NCBI GenBank assembly: GCA_913061385.1
Contig: CAJXTM010000219.1
Coordinates: 1-6,620, forward strand
Origin: an uncultured Rhodopirellula sp.
Lineage (GTDB): Bacteria > Planctomycetota > Planctomycetia > Pirellulales > Pirellulaceae
Direction of reading: 5' to 3'
DNA: 6,620 bases
How positions within the stretch are numbered: the first letter of the stretch is position 1; each line of letters begins with the position of its first letter. The notes under the pieces were generated by a model that was not told the origin of the DNA, made no database searches, and saw only the letters and a list, made by a program, of their open reading frames with translations. The position numbers were made by a program, and so were the translations under genes. This document shows positions 1 to 6,571 of this stretch, piece by piece.

Positions 1-45
1 GATCAGCCTCGGTCTCGTGGGCTCGGAGATGTGTATAAGAGACAG
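1..45. other. Illumina Nextera i7-side adapter (artefact, not genomic)
   Basis: This is sequencing-library adapter left on the contig. Bases 1-3 (GAT) fit the end of the P7 primer. Bases 4-11 (CAGCCTCG) are the reverse complement of the index CGAGGCTG. Bases 12-45 match the Nextera Read 2 transposase adapter and end with the 19-base mosaic end AGATGTGTATAAGAGACAG at 27-45. Genomic sequence begins at 46. The minus-strand ORF over 3-197 takes its C-terminal LLYTSPSPRD from this adapter and should not be annotated. Confidence 0.98.
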
Positions 46-150
46 CAGTTTACCTCTTTGCAGGGTTCCGCCAATTCCAACAAGAACCAAACATTAGGCC
101 GCGCCCGCCCACTCAGCGTGATTACTGCGGATGACAAGGAATTACCGTAG
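46..150 (+). CDS. Possible C-terminal end of an unidentified gene, 5' truncated by the contig edge
   Basis: Frame 1 is open from the first genomic base to a TAG at 148-150 and gives 34 residues, starting QFTSLQGSAN and ending VITADDKELP. The tail has a protein-like composition. It lies on the same strand as the next two genes and stops 105 bases before the metallopeptidase start, which is a natural spacing. Thirty-four open codons are not rare by chance, and the opposite strand is also open here, although that ORF runs into adapter. I do not recognise the family and assign no function. Confidence 0.3.
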   Translation, partial: QFTSLQGSANSNKNQTLGRARPLSVITADDKELP

Positions 151-255
151 AATTTGCTAACCATCGCTGGGACCTCAACACGCCAGCAGTCACACACACC
201 AAAATTCCTCCGCGCCCTACGCCCCGCGTTCCAGCATATCTCTACAGGCTATTTC

Positions 256-1251
256 ATGCTTTCTTTGTCACGCTGCATCCATTCTTTTTCAATAGCAGTT
301 CTCTATGTTGCCACCGCCACCACCGCAGCGGAACCAGAGCGATCAATCCAGTTTAACTTCCCGGACCAGAATTTCGCCCAAGAGTTACTGGCTCAGAAAG
401 ACCTCTATATCGCGACCGCCAGCCCCTTTGATCGCAAAGTCAGGATGGGTATCGACACCGACCCCGGAACCAGCAGATACCTGAAGTTTGTGACCGCCCA
501 AGTATTGCCATGGCAGCCCAAGCAACGCACAACGGTTCAGAAGTCAATCGTTGCTCTTCAGTTGCCACTCAACTCGTTGGCAATCCGCTTGAAATCTCCG
601 GTCAACCTGATCCACACCACCGGCAAAGAGGAAAGTGGTGCCGCTTATACTCGGGGAAATGAAATCATCTTTCCCAGCCAGGAACTCGAATCAGAGAAGC
701 GCCCACCAACCAAGCTATTAGCCCATGAACTGTTTCACGTCATTTCACGTCAACATCCAATTCTGCGAGATGAACTTTATCAATTGATCGGATTCGAAAA
801 AGCAAACCCAATTCGCTTGCCCACCAACCTTTCCCACCTGCGCATAACCAATCCTGATGCACCGGTCATCGAGCATGTGATGCAACTGAAATTATCTCCA
901 ACCCAAACGGTCCACGTCGCGCCGATGTTAGTCGCCAAGTCCGATTTCAAAACCGATGGTCCCTCCAGTCTATTTGCGTACCTGTCATTCCAACTTATGC
1001 AGGTACAAGAGACACCTAACGGTTGGGTCCCAGAACTTGACAATGGATCCCCCATGTATCATTCACCTAATACAGCAGACTTTCAGCGACAGATCGGAAG
1101 AAACACAGGCTATATCATTCACCCCGAAGAGATTCTTGCAGACAATTTCTCTCTTATTCTTACTGACGGAAATATCGTCGATCAGTGGCTGACCGACAGG
1201 ATGAAAATCGTGATCAAACAGTATTTCGAAAACCTCGACGCGAGGCAATAA
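256..1251 (+). CDS. Secreted HExxH zinc metallopeptidase, unnamed family
   Basis: A 331-residue protein, predicted exported. The first 25 or so residues look like a signal peptide: an Arg near the start, a hydrophobic stretch around SFSIAVLYVA, then a likely cleavage after TTAA before EPERS. Residues 157-161 are HELFH in the context LLAHELFHVISR, the HExxH zinc motif with catalytic Glu158. A second motif, HPEEILADNF at 289-298, lies about 130 residues downstream and could supply a Glu as third zinc ligand, as in gluzincin peptidases; that role is inference. The block GFEKANPIRL to ITNPDAP between the two motifs looks conserved rather than random. The frame stays open upstream to a TTG at 154. 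I prefer ATG 256 because it puts the signal peptide at the N-terminus and has an AGG seven bases upstream. The substrate is unknown. The membrane-protein gene follows after 130 bases on the same strand and may be co-transcribed. Confidence 0.8.
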   Translation: MLSLSRCIHSFSIAVLYVATATTAAEPERSIQFNFPDQNFAQELLAQKDLYIATASPFDRKVRMGIDTDPGTSRYLKFVTAQVLPWQPKQRTTVQKSIVALQLPLNSLAIRLKSPVNLIHTTGKEESGAAYTRGNEIIFPSQELESEKRPPTKLLAHELFHVISRQHPILRDELYQLIGFEKANPIRLPTNLSHLRITNPDAPVIEHVMQLKLSPTQTVHVAPMLVAKSDFKTDGPSSLFAYLSFQLMQVQETPNGWVPELDNGSPMYHSPNTADFQRQIGRNTGYIIHPEEILADNFSLILTDGNIVDQWLTDRMKIVIKQYFENLDARQ

Positions 1252-1381
1252 ACTCCATTCCATCACACAAGTCAAAGTCCATCCCGCATTGAACTGCCTC
1301 ACCACCTTTTCACCCGCGAGAGTCCGAAACACGATTTACAAGAAGCAACGCACCCTCCAAGCTGAAACAGGCCCCGAGACC

Positions 1382-2149
1382 ATGGAATCGAATCCGTACG
1401 AAGCCGCCAACACAATAAATCGGAAAGAAATCCAACATGGCACACTTGATGCAAAACCCATCCAATTCATGTTGGATTCCTATCGATTGATCAAAGATCA
1501 ATACTTTATGTTATGGGCCATCGTGTTTGTTGGATTGCTAATTGGTTCACTAACGCCATTCGGGCTACTCCTTGGCCCCATGCTCGTAGGAATCTTCCTT
1601 TGTTTTCTTGAGCGAGAAGCCGGAAACAAAGTCAGCTTTGACCACCTATTTCGCGGCTTTGATCATTTCATATCTTCATTGCTAGTCACCTTGTCGATGT
1701 TTGTCTGCAACATGGTAATTAGCCTGGCAAGTCTATCCGTTATCGTGATTGCCGGGGTCGCGTTAATCGTGATGATGAACGCAGGCAACCGAATTCAAGA
1801 CATACCCCAATTCCTTCTAATTGGCGGATTTGCAATTGCATACACGGTTATGCTTCTGGCTTCACTTTTCGCGTCTCTACCTTTCGCATTCGCATTTCAA
1901 CTCATTGCCGAACATAATTTAAGCGCAGGTGAAGCCATGACCGCCAGCACGCGTGCAGTGTTGCACAACCTATGGCCCCTAGCGATAACATTCATCAGTA
2001 TCAGCTTCTACGGCTTGATTGCAATGATGATGTGTTATCTGCCTGCATTGTTACTTGCACCCATACAAGTTGGCGCTGGATTCATTGTCTATCGCGAGAT
2101 TTTTCCGCGGCAATTGCAAGCAGTAACACCGAGACCCAATGCGTCCTGA
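1382..2149 (+). CDS. Polytopic inner-membrane protein with NPYEA N-terminus, function unknown
   Basis: A 255-residue integral membrane protein starting at ATG 1382. The frame is open back to a TTG at 1289, but the upstream residues (around TIYKKQRTLQ) do not look coding-conserved, and MESNPYEAAN resembles the short NPY(E/Q)xP-like N-termini seen on many planctomycete membrane proteins. After about 40 soluble residues come hydrophobic segments at roughly 42-57, 59-76, 98-133 (probably two helices), 143-173 and 197-237 (probably two helices), so about six or seven helices. A turn with GLLLGPMLVG sits between the first helices, followed by a cytoplasmic-looking segment EREAGNKVSFDHLFRGFDHF. This layout resembles uncharacterised DUF975-like (COG5523) membrane proteins, but that is only a resemblance. 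No catalytic or ligand-binding motif is visible. It may be co-transcribed with the metallopeptidase upstream, and an accessory role in handling it would be speculation. Confidence 0.75.
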   Translation: MESNPYEAANTINRKEIQHGTLDAKPIQFMLDSYRLIKDQYFMLWAIVFVGLLIGSLTPFGLLLGPMLVGIFLCFLEREAGNKVSFDHLFRGFDHFISSLLVTLSMFVCNMVISLASLSVIVIAGVALIVMMNAGNRIQDIPQFLLIGGFAIAYTVMLLASLFASLPFAFAFQLIAEHNLSAGEAMTASTRAVLHNLWPLAITFISISFYGLIAMMMCYLPALLLAPIQVGAGFIVYREIFPRQLQAVTPRPNAS

Positions 2150-2215
2150 ATCCATCTGAATTTCCCAGAGAGAGCGAAACGTCAACCGTGCATGAACTGT
2201 GTTGAACATTCATTG

Positions 2216-2245
2216 ACACACACACACACTCTCTCTCTCTCTCTC
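2216..2245. repeat. Compound dinucleotide microsatellite (AC)7(CT)8
   Basis: Bases 2216-2229 are seven perfect AC units. They run directly into eight perfect CT units at 2229-2244 plus a trailing C, the C at 2229 being shared. The tract starts 66 bases after the membrane-protein stop and ends 115 bases before the LssY-like stop. It therefore lies at the 3' end of both genes and cannot shift either reading frame. Perfect dinucleotide tracts of this length are uncommon in bacterial genomes. Confidence 0.97.
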
Positions 2246-2267
2246 AACCAAACTGCAGCAAGCAACA

Positions 2268-2280
2268 TCCCCAAGGGGGA
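2268..2280. terminator. Short GC hairpin, weak terminator candidate
   Basis: TCCCC at 2268-2272 pairs with GGGGA at 2276-2280 around a three-base loop. It lies between convergent stop codons, where a bidirectional terminator would be expected. The stem is only five pairs and there is no T run on either side, so termination activity is doubtful. Confidence 0.2.
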
Positions 2281-2360
2281 CGATTTAGATCACGGAATAT
2301 TAGCTCTCATGACCCCAATCTTCTGACCCGCCCTGGTCTGCCAACTCGCAGTTCGATAAC

Positions 2361-3662
2361 TCAACCGCAACTTTCCCAATCCGAATTGTCCAAAAGTGGT
2401 GCTGATGGCACAAATTCAGCCGCGTCTCCGGTTGCAGAGAGAATCAGGAGAGCGCGGCTTCCATCGGTAAAGTAAGGATCGCCGGTCAAATTTCTTCTCG
2501 GATCGTCTGCTGGTGACGAACCACATCCTGGCACTAGGGCAAATTTCGATAGCCGACTACTATCCGCCAACGAGTCCACAACATAATCCCGAGATTCATC
2601 GACATCGGGGTCAATCCGATGCGTCGTCAGGTTCCACGTTTTCAGTGTGAAACGAACTCCGATATCACGGCTCACCTGACCAATCCAGACTGTATTTCCT
2701 TCCAATGTTAAACAACTTCTCCACAGACGCAAATGCACGCGTTCATTGATGCTCGCCCTCGCTCTCTGCAACGCAAGATCTTGCACTCTCCCGTGAACAT
2801 ACAACGAACTGACGGGCGAATAGCGATACGCAGAATCCAACAGAAATGCCTTCGCGGTTTTCAAACTAGTTGCCCAATTGATCGCCTCTGCGTCATCCCA
2901 GCGTGTTCCAAAACACTGCCGGACCAAATCTCGATTCCCAACGACGAGAAGGTTAAGGGGATCGCCATCACGACTGCCATGTTTGCCAGTTGTGCACTGT
3001 GGCTGGTCAACACTCCAACGCATCAACTCTGCCAACGTCACGTCACGAACGTCGCCTAGGTCATTCACTTCCTGCATCGGGCGAATAAGTAACCCTGGAA
3101 TTTCCAACGAAAAATTGAATGACGCGACATCGCTCTCTGATACAAACCGCAGCACGAGACTTTTCAGCCCCTCATCCAGGCTTGTGAAGACGACGCCACT
3201 TCTGCTGGTGCCCGACGGTATCGTACCTCCACGAAGTGCATGTTCCTTGAACAACGCAGACATACGACGATTTGCATTTCTTGCAGTAATTAGCTTTGAA
3301 GGAAGCAACGGAAGCAGAAAAAGAAACAACCAGCCCAGAATTCCGAAACTTAGAAGTCTTCTTCCAACCGAGAAGTGATTTATCGACGCTGCCTCCAGCG
3401 GTGTGTAATAACACGGATCGACACTGTACAAGTCGAGTCGCTGCCCGCAACCAGAGTGGTTTTCGACCTCGATCCAGACGGGCTGCACCCCTCGCCGTGC
3501 TAAGTGGACACCAAAAAACTTAACGCTTTCACGGTCGCTGAGTACAGCGACCGAAACTTTAAGTCCAGCAGCCTGCTGCTGCTTCAACCGCTCCAGAAAC
3601 GGGCGATCACTGGGATCGGGATGATAGTTCGTTGTCAGCCAACGCAAAGGTCGGGGTCTCAT
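2361..3662 (-). CDS. Membrane protein with LssY C-terminal domain
   Basis: A 433-residue protein from ATG 3662. Residues 25-100 form a conserved-looking region (AGLKVSVAVL, FGVHLARRGVQPVWIEVEN, DPCYYTPLEAA). One transmembrane helix follows at about 103-123 (LLSFGILGWLFLFLLPLLP), then ANRRMSALFKEHALRGG and a beta-rich stretch to about 195. The C-terminal part, about 234-375, matches the LssY_C pattern: PLNLLVVG, SPVSSLYVHGRVQDLALQ, VHLRLWR, GNTVWIGQVSRD, THRIDPDVDESRDYV. LssY_C is named after a protein of the Legionella lss locus, and its biochemical role is not established. The start is uncertain. A GTG at 3809 in the same frame, six bases past the sulfatase stop, would give 482 residues, but the added 49 residues look non-conserved, whereas ATG 3662 has GGAAG five bases upstream. 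It lies downstream of the sulfatase on the same strand, so co-transcription is plausible. Confidence 0.75.
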   Translation of the reverse strand: MRPRPLRWLTTNYHPDPSDRPFLERLKQQQAAGLKVSVAVLSDRESVKFFGVHLARRGVQPVWIEVENHSGCGQRLDLYSVDPCYYTPLEAASINHFSVGRRLLSFGILGWLFLFLLPLLPSKLITARNANRRMSALFKEHALRGGTIPSGTSRSGVVFTSLDEGLKSLVLRFVSESDVASFNFSLEIPGLLIRPMQEVNDLGDVRDVTLAELMRWSVDQPQCTTGKHGSRDGDPLNLLVVGNRDLVRQCFGTRWDDAEAINWATSLKTAKAFLLDSAYRYSPVSSLYVHGRVQDLALQRARASINERVHLRLWRSCLTLEGNTVWIGQVSRDIGVRFTLKTWNLTTHRIDPDVDESRDYVVDSLADSSRLSKFALVPGCGSSPADDPRRNLTGDPYFTDGSRALLILSATGDAAEFVPSAPLLDNSDWESCG

Positions 3663-3815
3663 TGCAGCTTCCAAATGAATTAGGCAAACAGATCCAAACC
3701 AACTATCCCCAAGCAAAGCCTGAGCATCTCCGCATTCCGAGCCAACCCTGCACTTCCAAAATGCACCCTTGAACGAATCCAAGGGGAAACGGCATGTGCT
3801 AGCTGTCACTAGGAA

Positions 3816-5456
3816 TCAATTTGTGGACGCTTGAGGATTCCTCAAGCCATCCTGCCATTGCTTTGACTTGACCGAAACATCACTGTCATCCTCGTAATGT
3901 GTGCGAAGCCTGTCGAGTTCCATTTTCGCCGCGGCGATCTGCTTAGCATAAGCCGGGTTCTCGTACTGATTGACCAATTCATCTGGGTCCTTGGCCAAAT
4001 CATAAAATTCCCATTCATCAAACTGGTAGAAGTGCATCAGTTTGTAATTCTCACCACGCACCCCATAGTGCCGTGGAACCATGTGCACACTTGGATATTC
4101 ATAGTAATGGTAGTAAAGACTCTTTCGCCAATCGAATGGTGTTTCGCCTTTGAGCAACGGTACAAGCGACATACCCTGCATATCAGCAGGTATTTCTGCA
4201 TTGGCCATCTCCAAAAAGGTTTCGGCATAGTCAAGGTTCTGAACCAGTTGGTCGTTGTGCGAACCGGGCTCGGTTACACCTGGCCATTTTACGACCAACG
4301 GCATCATCATCGACTCGTCGTACATCCACCGTTTGTCGTACCAACCATGGTCCCCTACATAAAAACCTTGATCTGACGAATAGATCACAATCGTATTGTC
4401 ACTGAGACCGAGCTCTTTAAGTGTCTCCATCAAGGTCCCCACGCTTTCGTCGACTCCCTTAATACAGCGAAGATAATTCTTGGCGTATCGCTGATATTTC
4501 CAGCGAACTAGCTCCTTGCCCTTCAGTTTCGCTTCATGGAATTCCTGATCACGGGGAGCGTAAGCGTCTCGCCACGCTGTTAACTGTGCCGGAGTCATAC
4601 GCTGCATGTTCCGCCAAGCAGATTTGTCGTACCTTCCCTTTAACGCATCGCCATCGAAGCTAGGAACAAGATCCACGAACAGGTCAAAATTTAGATGCAT
4701 GTGCCGATCGATCTCCAACTCTTGGAACCGAGCGGGCGGTGCATTGTCTTCCCACTTGTCGAACAGGGTGGTTGGTTCCGGTAGGTCAATGTCCGCATAC
4801 AGGTTCAGATGACGTTTTGCGGGCATCCAATTGCGATGAGGCGCCTTATGCTGAACCATCAACATGAACGGCTTACCTTCTTCTCGGCCACCTTTGAGCC
4901 AATCCACCGCAAGATCCGTTACTACATCAGTGCAGTGTCCCTGGATGCGCGTTCGTCCTGTCGGCGTGATCATATCAGGGTTGTAATACAATCCTTGGCC
5001 GGGCAACACTTTCCAATCCGAATAACCTTGCGGTTGTCCCTTGAGATGCGACTTGCCGTACATCGCCGTCGTGTATCCAACATCCCTCAACAACTTTGGA
5101 AATGTCTGTTGATTCCAATCGAACGAGTTTCCATTATTCATGAAACCATTCTTGTGGCTGTGTTTTCCGGTTTGAATTACAGCACGACTCGGTCCACAAA
5201 TCGAGTTAGTGCAAAAACTGTTGCGAAACACGATTCCCTGTGACGCCAGTGCATCGATATTGGGCGTCGGGTTTACCGATTTCAGCCAACCGTCATACGC
5301 ACCAATCGCATGTGGCGCGTGATCATCACTAAAGATAAAGAGAATATTCGGTCGGTCCTCTGCGTCCGCGGTATCTGTCGGGACAACAAGTCCTGCGCAA
5401 CAGATCAAAAGCAGACCCAACAGATGTCTCGCGTGATTCAAATTTTTTACTTGCAT
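3816..5456 (-). CDS. Secreted type I (formylglycine) sulfatase
   Basis: A 546-residue enzyme predicted to hydrolyse sulfate esters outside the cytoplasm. Residues 1-32 are a signal peptide (HLLGLLLICCAGLVV, likely cleavage near TADA). The CC pair does not form a proper lipobox. The mature part begins RPNILFIFSDDHAPH, where Asp44-Asp45 are expected calcium ligands. SICGPSRA gives the CxPSR signature with Cys87, the residue converted to formylglycine by a maturase, and Arg91. Other expected active-site residues are Lys98 and His100 (TGKHSH), Lys135 and His137 (GKSHL), His203 (QHKAPH), Asp362-Gln363 (SSDQGFYVGDHGW) and Lys375 (DKRWMYDES). Residues from about 445 to 521, with EWEFYDLAKDPDELVN, match the sulfatase C-terminal DUF4976-type subdomain. 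Length is normal. The DQGFY...DKR pattern resembles glycosaminoglycan or algal-polysaccharide sulfatases of SulfAtlas family S1, but the substrate cannot be fixed from sequence alone. No maturase or glycoside hydrolase lies in the window. Confidence 0.95.
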   Translation of the reverse strand: MQVKNLNHARHLLGLLLICCAGLVVPTDTADAEDRPNILFIFSDDHAPHAIGAYDGWLKSVNPTPNIDALASQGIVFRNSFCTNSICGPSRAVIQTGKHSHKNGFMNNGNSFDWNQQTFPKLLRDVGYTTAMYGKSHLKGQPQGYSDWKVLPGQGLYYNPDMITPTGRTRIQGHCTDVVTDLAVDWLKGGREEGKPFMLMVQHKAPHRNWMPAKRHLNLYADIDLPEPTTLFDKWEDNAPPARFQELEIDRHMHLNFDLFVDLVPSFDGDALKGRYDKSAWRNMQRMTPAQLTAWRDAYAPRDQEFHEAKLKGKELVRWKYQRYAKNYLRCIKGVDESVGTLMETLKELGLSDNTIVIYSSDQGFYVGDHGWYDKRWMYDESMMMPLVVKWPGVTEPGSHNDQLVQNLDYAETFLEMANAEIPADMQGMSLVPLLKGETPFDWRKSLYYHYYEYPSVHMVPRHYGVRGENYKLMHFYQFDEWEFYDLAKDPDELVNQYENPAYAKQIAAAKMELDRLRTHYEDDSDVSVKSKQWQDGLRNPQASTN

Positions 5457-5498
5457 GGAAGGGCATCAGGAAAGGCGGGAAATAAGACAACAGTGGGC

Positions 5499-5527
5499 AT
5501 TGTAGGTCGGTTCAACTAAGTCAACAA
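5499..5527 (-). promoter_or_regulatory. Candidate sigma70-type promoter for the sulfatase
   Basis: Read on the minus strand, TTGTTG (5527-5522) is followed after 17 bases by TACAAT (5504-5499), five of six matches to the -10 consensus. The -35 box is weak. A better -35, TTGACT (5524-5519), exists but leaves only 14 bases of spacer. The -10 lies 42 bases upstream of the sulfatase ATG, giving a leader of about 35 bases. It sits in the 88-base gap after the small membrane protein and could give the sulfatase its own transcript. This is pattern matching only. Confidence 0.35.
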
Positions 5528-5544
5528 CGCTTAATTCCCCGAGC

Positions 5545-6180
5545 TTACTTTACTTCGACAAGCTGAGCGTCAAGGAAATGCAGCAATTCCCAGCATCTCT
5601 GTCCCATCCGCGAAACATCTCCACGTCGCACCCTGACTCGAATGATTCCCCCCTGCTCGGGCTCCCATCGCATAACAGCTAAAAAAACATCACCAATCAT
5701 CAGATAAACGTCCTCCAACTCCGGATGCAGCGAGTCCGAACCATTGCACACGAGTTCGTCAAGATCGGCCAACGCATGACGCCAGTCACGTATTGTATAC
5801 GCGTCATCGTTACCCTTTGGCTGTAGAACAAACACCAAAACGTCGCTACTACGCTTTCGGACCTGCTTGTTGGCTCGTGTCCTCATGCCATGCATCAGGA
5901 AGACCCCACCAGCAAGAATGCTCCACATCCCGATACGATGAGCCGAACCCGCAATCCCCTCCATTGTCCTATTCGTATCACCAAACTGGCTCGCGGCAAT
6001 ACCTACCAACAAGACGAGTCCCCCGAATACGAAACCAATCACGCCAAGGTAAATCGCCCGCGCATCTCTGAAAACGAAACGCCGTGGTGTCGGAGGCACA
6101 GGAACTGAATAGTCCCGATCAAGCGGATGGATCTCATCATCCTCTACTGTCGCCATACCATCTTCTGACACTCGACTCAC
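5545..6180 (-). CDS. Small two-helix membrane protein, function unknown
   Basis: A 211-residue protein if GTG 6180 is the start, or 203 if the in-frame ATG at 6156 is used. The sequence does not settle the choice: GTAGGGA lies immediately against the GTG, too close for a good ribosome site, and the ATG has only a weak AGAAG. Layout in GTG numbering: an acidic and proline-rich N-terminus (EDDEIHPLDR, VPVPPTPRR), helix 1 at about 43-63 (IYLGVIGFVFGGLVLLVGIAA), a short external loop, helix 2 at about 83-98, a strongly basic stretch RTRANKQVRKR, then a soluble C-terminal domain of about 100 residues. The basic flanks place both termini in the cytoplasm. The soluble part alternates hydrophobic strands (DVLVFVLQ, DVFLAVMRW, GIIRVRVRRG) and ends with a helix (CWELLHFLDAQ). 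I do not recognise a family. It lies 106 bases after the symporter stop and 88 bases before the sulfatase, all on the same strand. Confidence 0.65.
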   Translation of the reverse strand: MSRVSEDGMATVEDDEIHPLDRDYSVPVPPTPRRFVFRDARAIYLGVIGFVFGGLVLLVGIAASQFGDTNRTMEGIAGSAHRIGMWSILAGGVFLMHGMRTRANKQVRKRSSDVLVFVLQPKGNDDAYTIRDWRHALADLDELVCNGSDSLHPELEDVYLMIGDVFLAVMRWEPEQGGIIRVRVRRGDVSRMGQRCWELLHFLDAQLVEVK

Positions 6181-6286
6181 TCCCTACCGCGTACCTAACA
6201 CATCAACACCAATACCAATACCGCGAACACGCAGTGCGTCAAGAACGATCCGACGGCACATCCGCCACTTGAATCGTGACAAAACC

Positions 6287-6571
6287 TCAGTTCTGCGGCA
6301 CAGATAGGTCCGCGGACTCAGCAACAGAGTCGCCTGAGCTTTCCACGCCCCTATCTGACACAAAATTTGTATCGATGATCGCAGCACCACAAGCATCCCC
6401 AAAGGTATTCACAGCAGTCCTAAATCTATCAAGCAACCAATCCACACTGAGAATCAAAGCCACGTACTCCACTGGCAATCCAACCGCATTTAGAACGATC
6501 AGCATCGTAACCAGTCCAGCCTCAGGAATTCCAGCAGCACCCACCGCAGCCAACGTCGCCGTCAACGCGAT
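6287..6571 (-). CDS. C-terminal fragment of SLC1/DAACS acidic amino acid or dicarboxylate:cation symporter
   Basis: The last 94 residues of a Na+- or H+-coupled symporter of the GltP/GltPh/EAAT family. The 5' part is lost at the contig end. [12 protein letters not shown] at fragment residues 8-19 is the tip of re-entrant hairpin HP2, the extracellular gate. TM8 follows with [20 protein letters not shown]. By alignment with archaeal GltPh, Asp48, Arg51, Thr52, Asn55 and Asp59 correspond to Asp394, Arg397, Thr398, Asn401 and Asp405, the substrate and sodium ligands. The arginine predicts an acidic substrate such as glutamate, aspartate or a C4-dicarboxylate. The tail is acidic and serine-rich ([18 protein letters not shown]). 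The apparent start MYKRQ at 6572-6586 is translated from the Nextera mosaic end and is not part of the protein. The family is normally about 400-500 residues, so roughly four fifths is missing. Confidence 0.93.
   Translation of the reverse strand: MALTATLAAVGAAGIPEAGLVTMLIVLNAVGLPVEYVALILSVDWLLDRFRTAVNTFGDACGAAIIDTNFVSDRGVESSGDSVAESADLSVPQN

Larger units (their letters stand above)
2150..2360. other. Intergenic gap between convergent genes
   Basis: This 211-base gap separates the stop of the membrane-protein gene on + from the stop of the LssY-like gene on -. It holds the AC/CT microsatellite at 2216-2245 and a short GC hairpin at 2268-2280. I see no gene, tRNA or classic intrinsic terminator (a strong stem followed by a T run) on either strand. 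Confidence 0.7.

Noticed and set aside
3..197. 64-residue minus-strand ORF at the left end.
   Set aside because: Its last residues, LLYTSPSPRDRG, are translated Nextera adapter, and the rest has no recognisable family. Most of the genomic part overlaps the more plausible plus-strand C-terminal fragment.
733..752. Perfect tandem 10-base duplication (TTTCACGTCA twice) over the end of the HExxH motif.
   Set aside because: A recent 10-base insertion would have shifted the frame, yet the frame is intact on both sides and LLAHELFHVISR reads as a normal zinc-site helix. Chance is the better explanation.
1091..1101. AGATCGGAAGA, identical to the first 11 bases of the Illumina TruSeq adapter, inside the metallopeptidase gene.
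   Set aside because: The match stops after 11 bases and the reading frame continues without a break into the HPEEILADNF motif. It is coding sequence, though an adapter trimmer could cut here by mistake.
2216..2245. The microsatellite as a phase-variation switch for a neighbouring gene.
   Set aside because: It lies outside both reading frames and downstream of both genes, so slippage could not switch a frame or a promoter spacing here.
2878..3378. 166-residue plus-strand ORF opposite the LssY-like gene.
   Set aside because: It is antisense to a recognisable protein domain, rich in Ser, Arg and Pro as expected from an antisense frame, and has no family features.
3897..4376. 159-residue plus-strand ORF opposite the sulfatase.
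   Set aside because: It is antisense to the conserved catalytic C-terminal half of the sulfatase and has no independent support.
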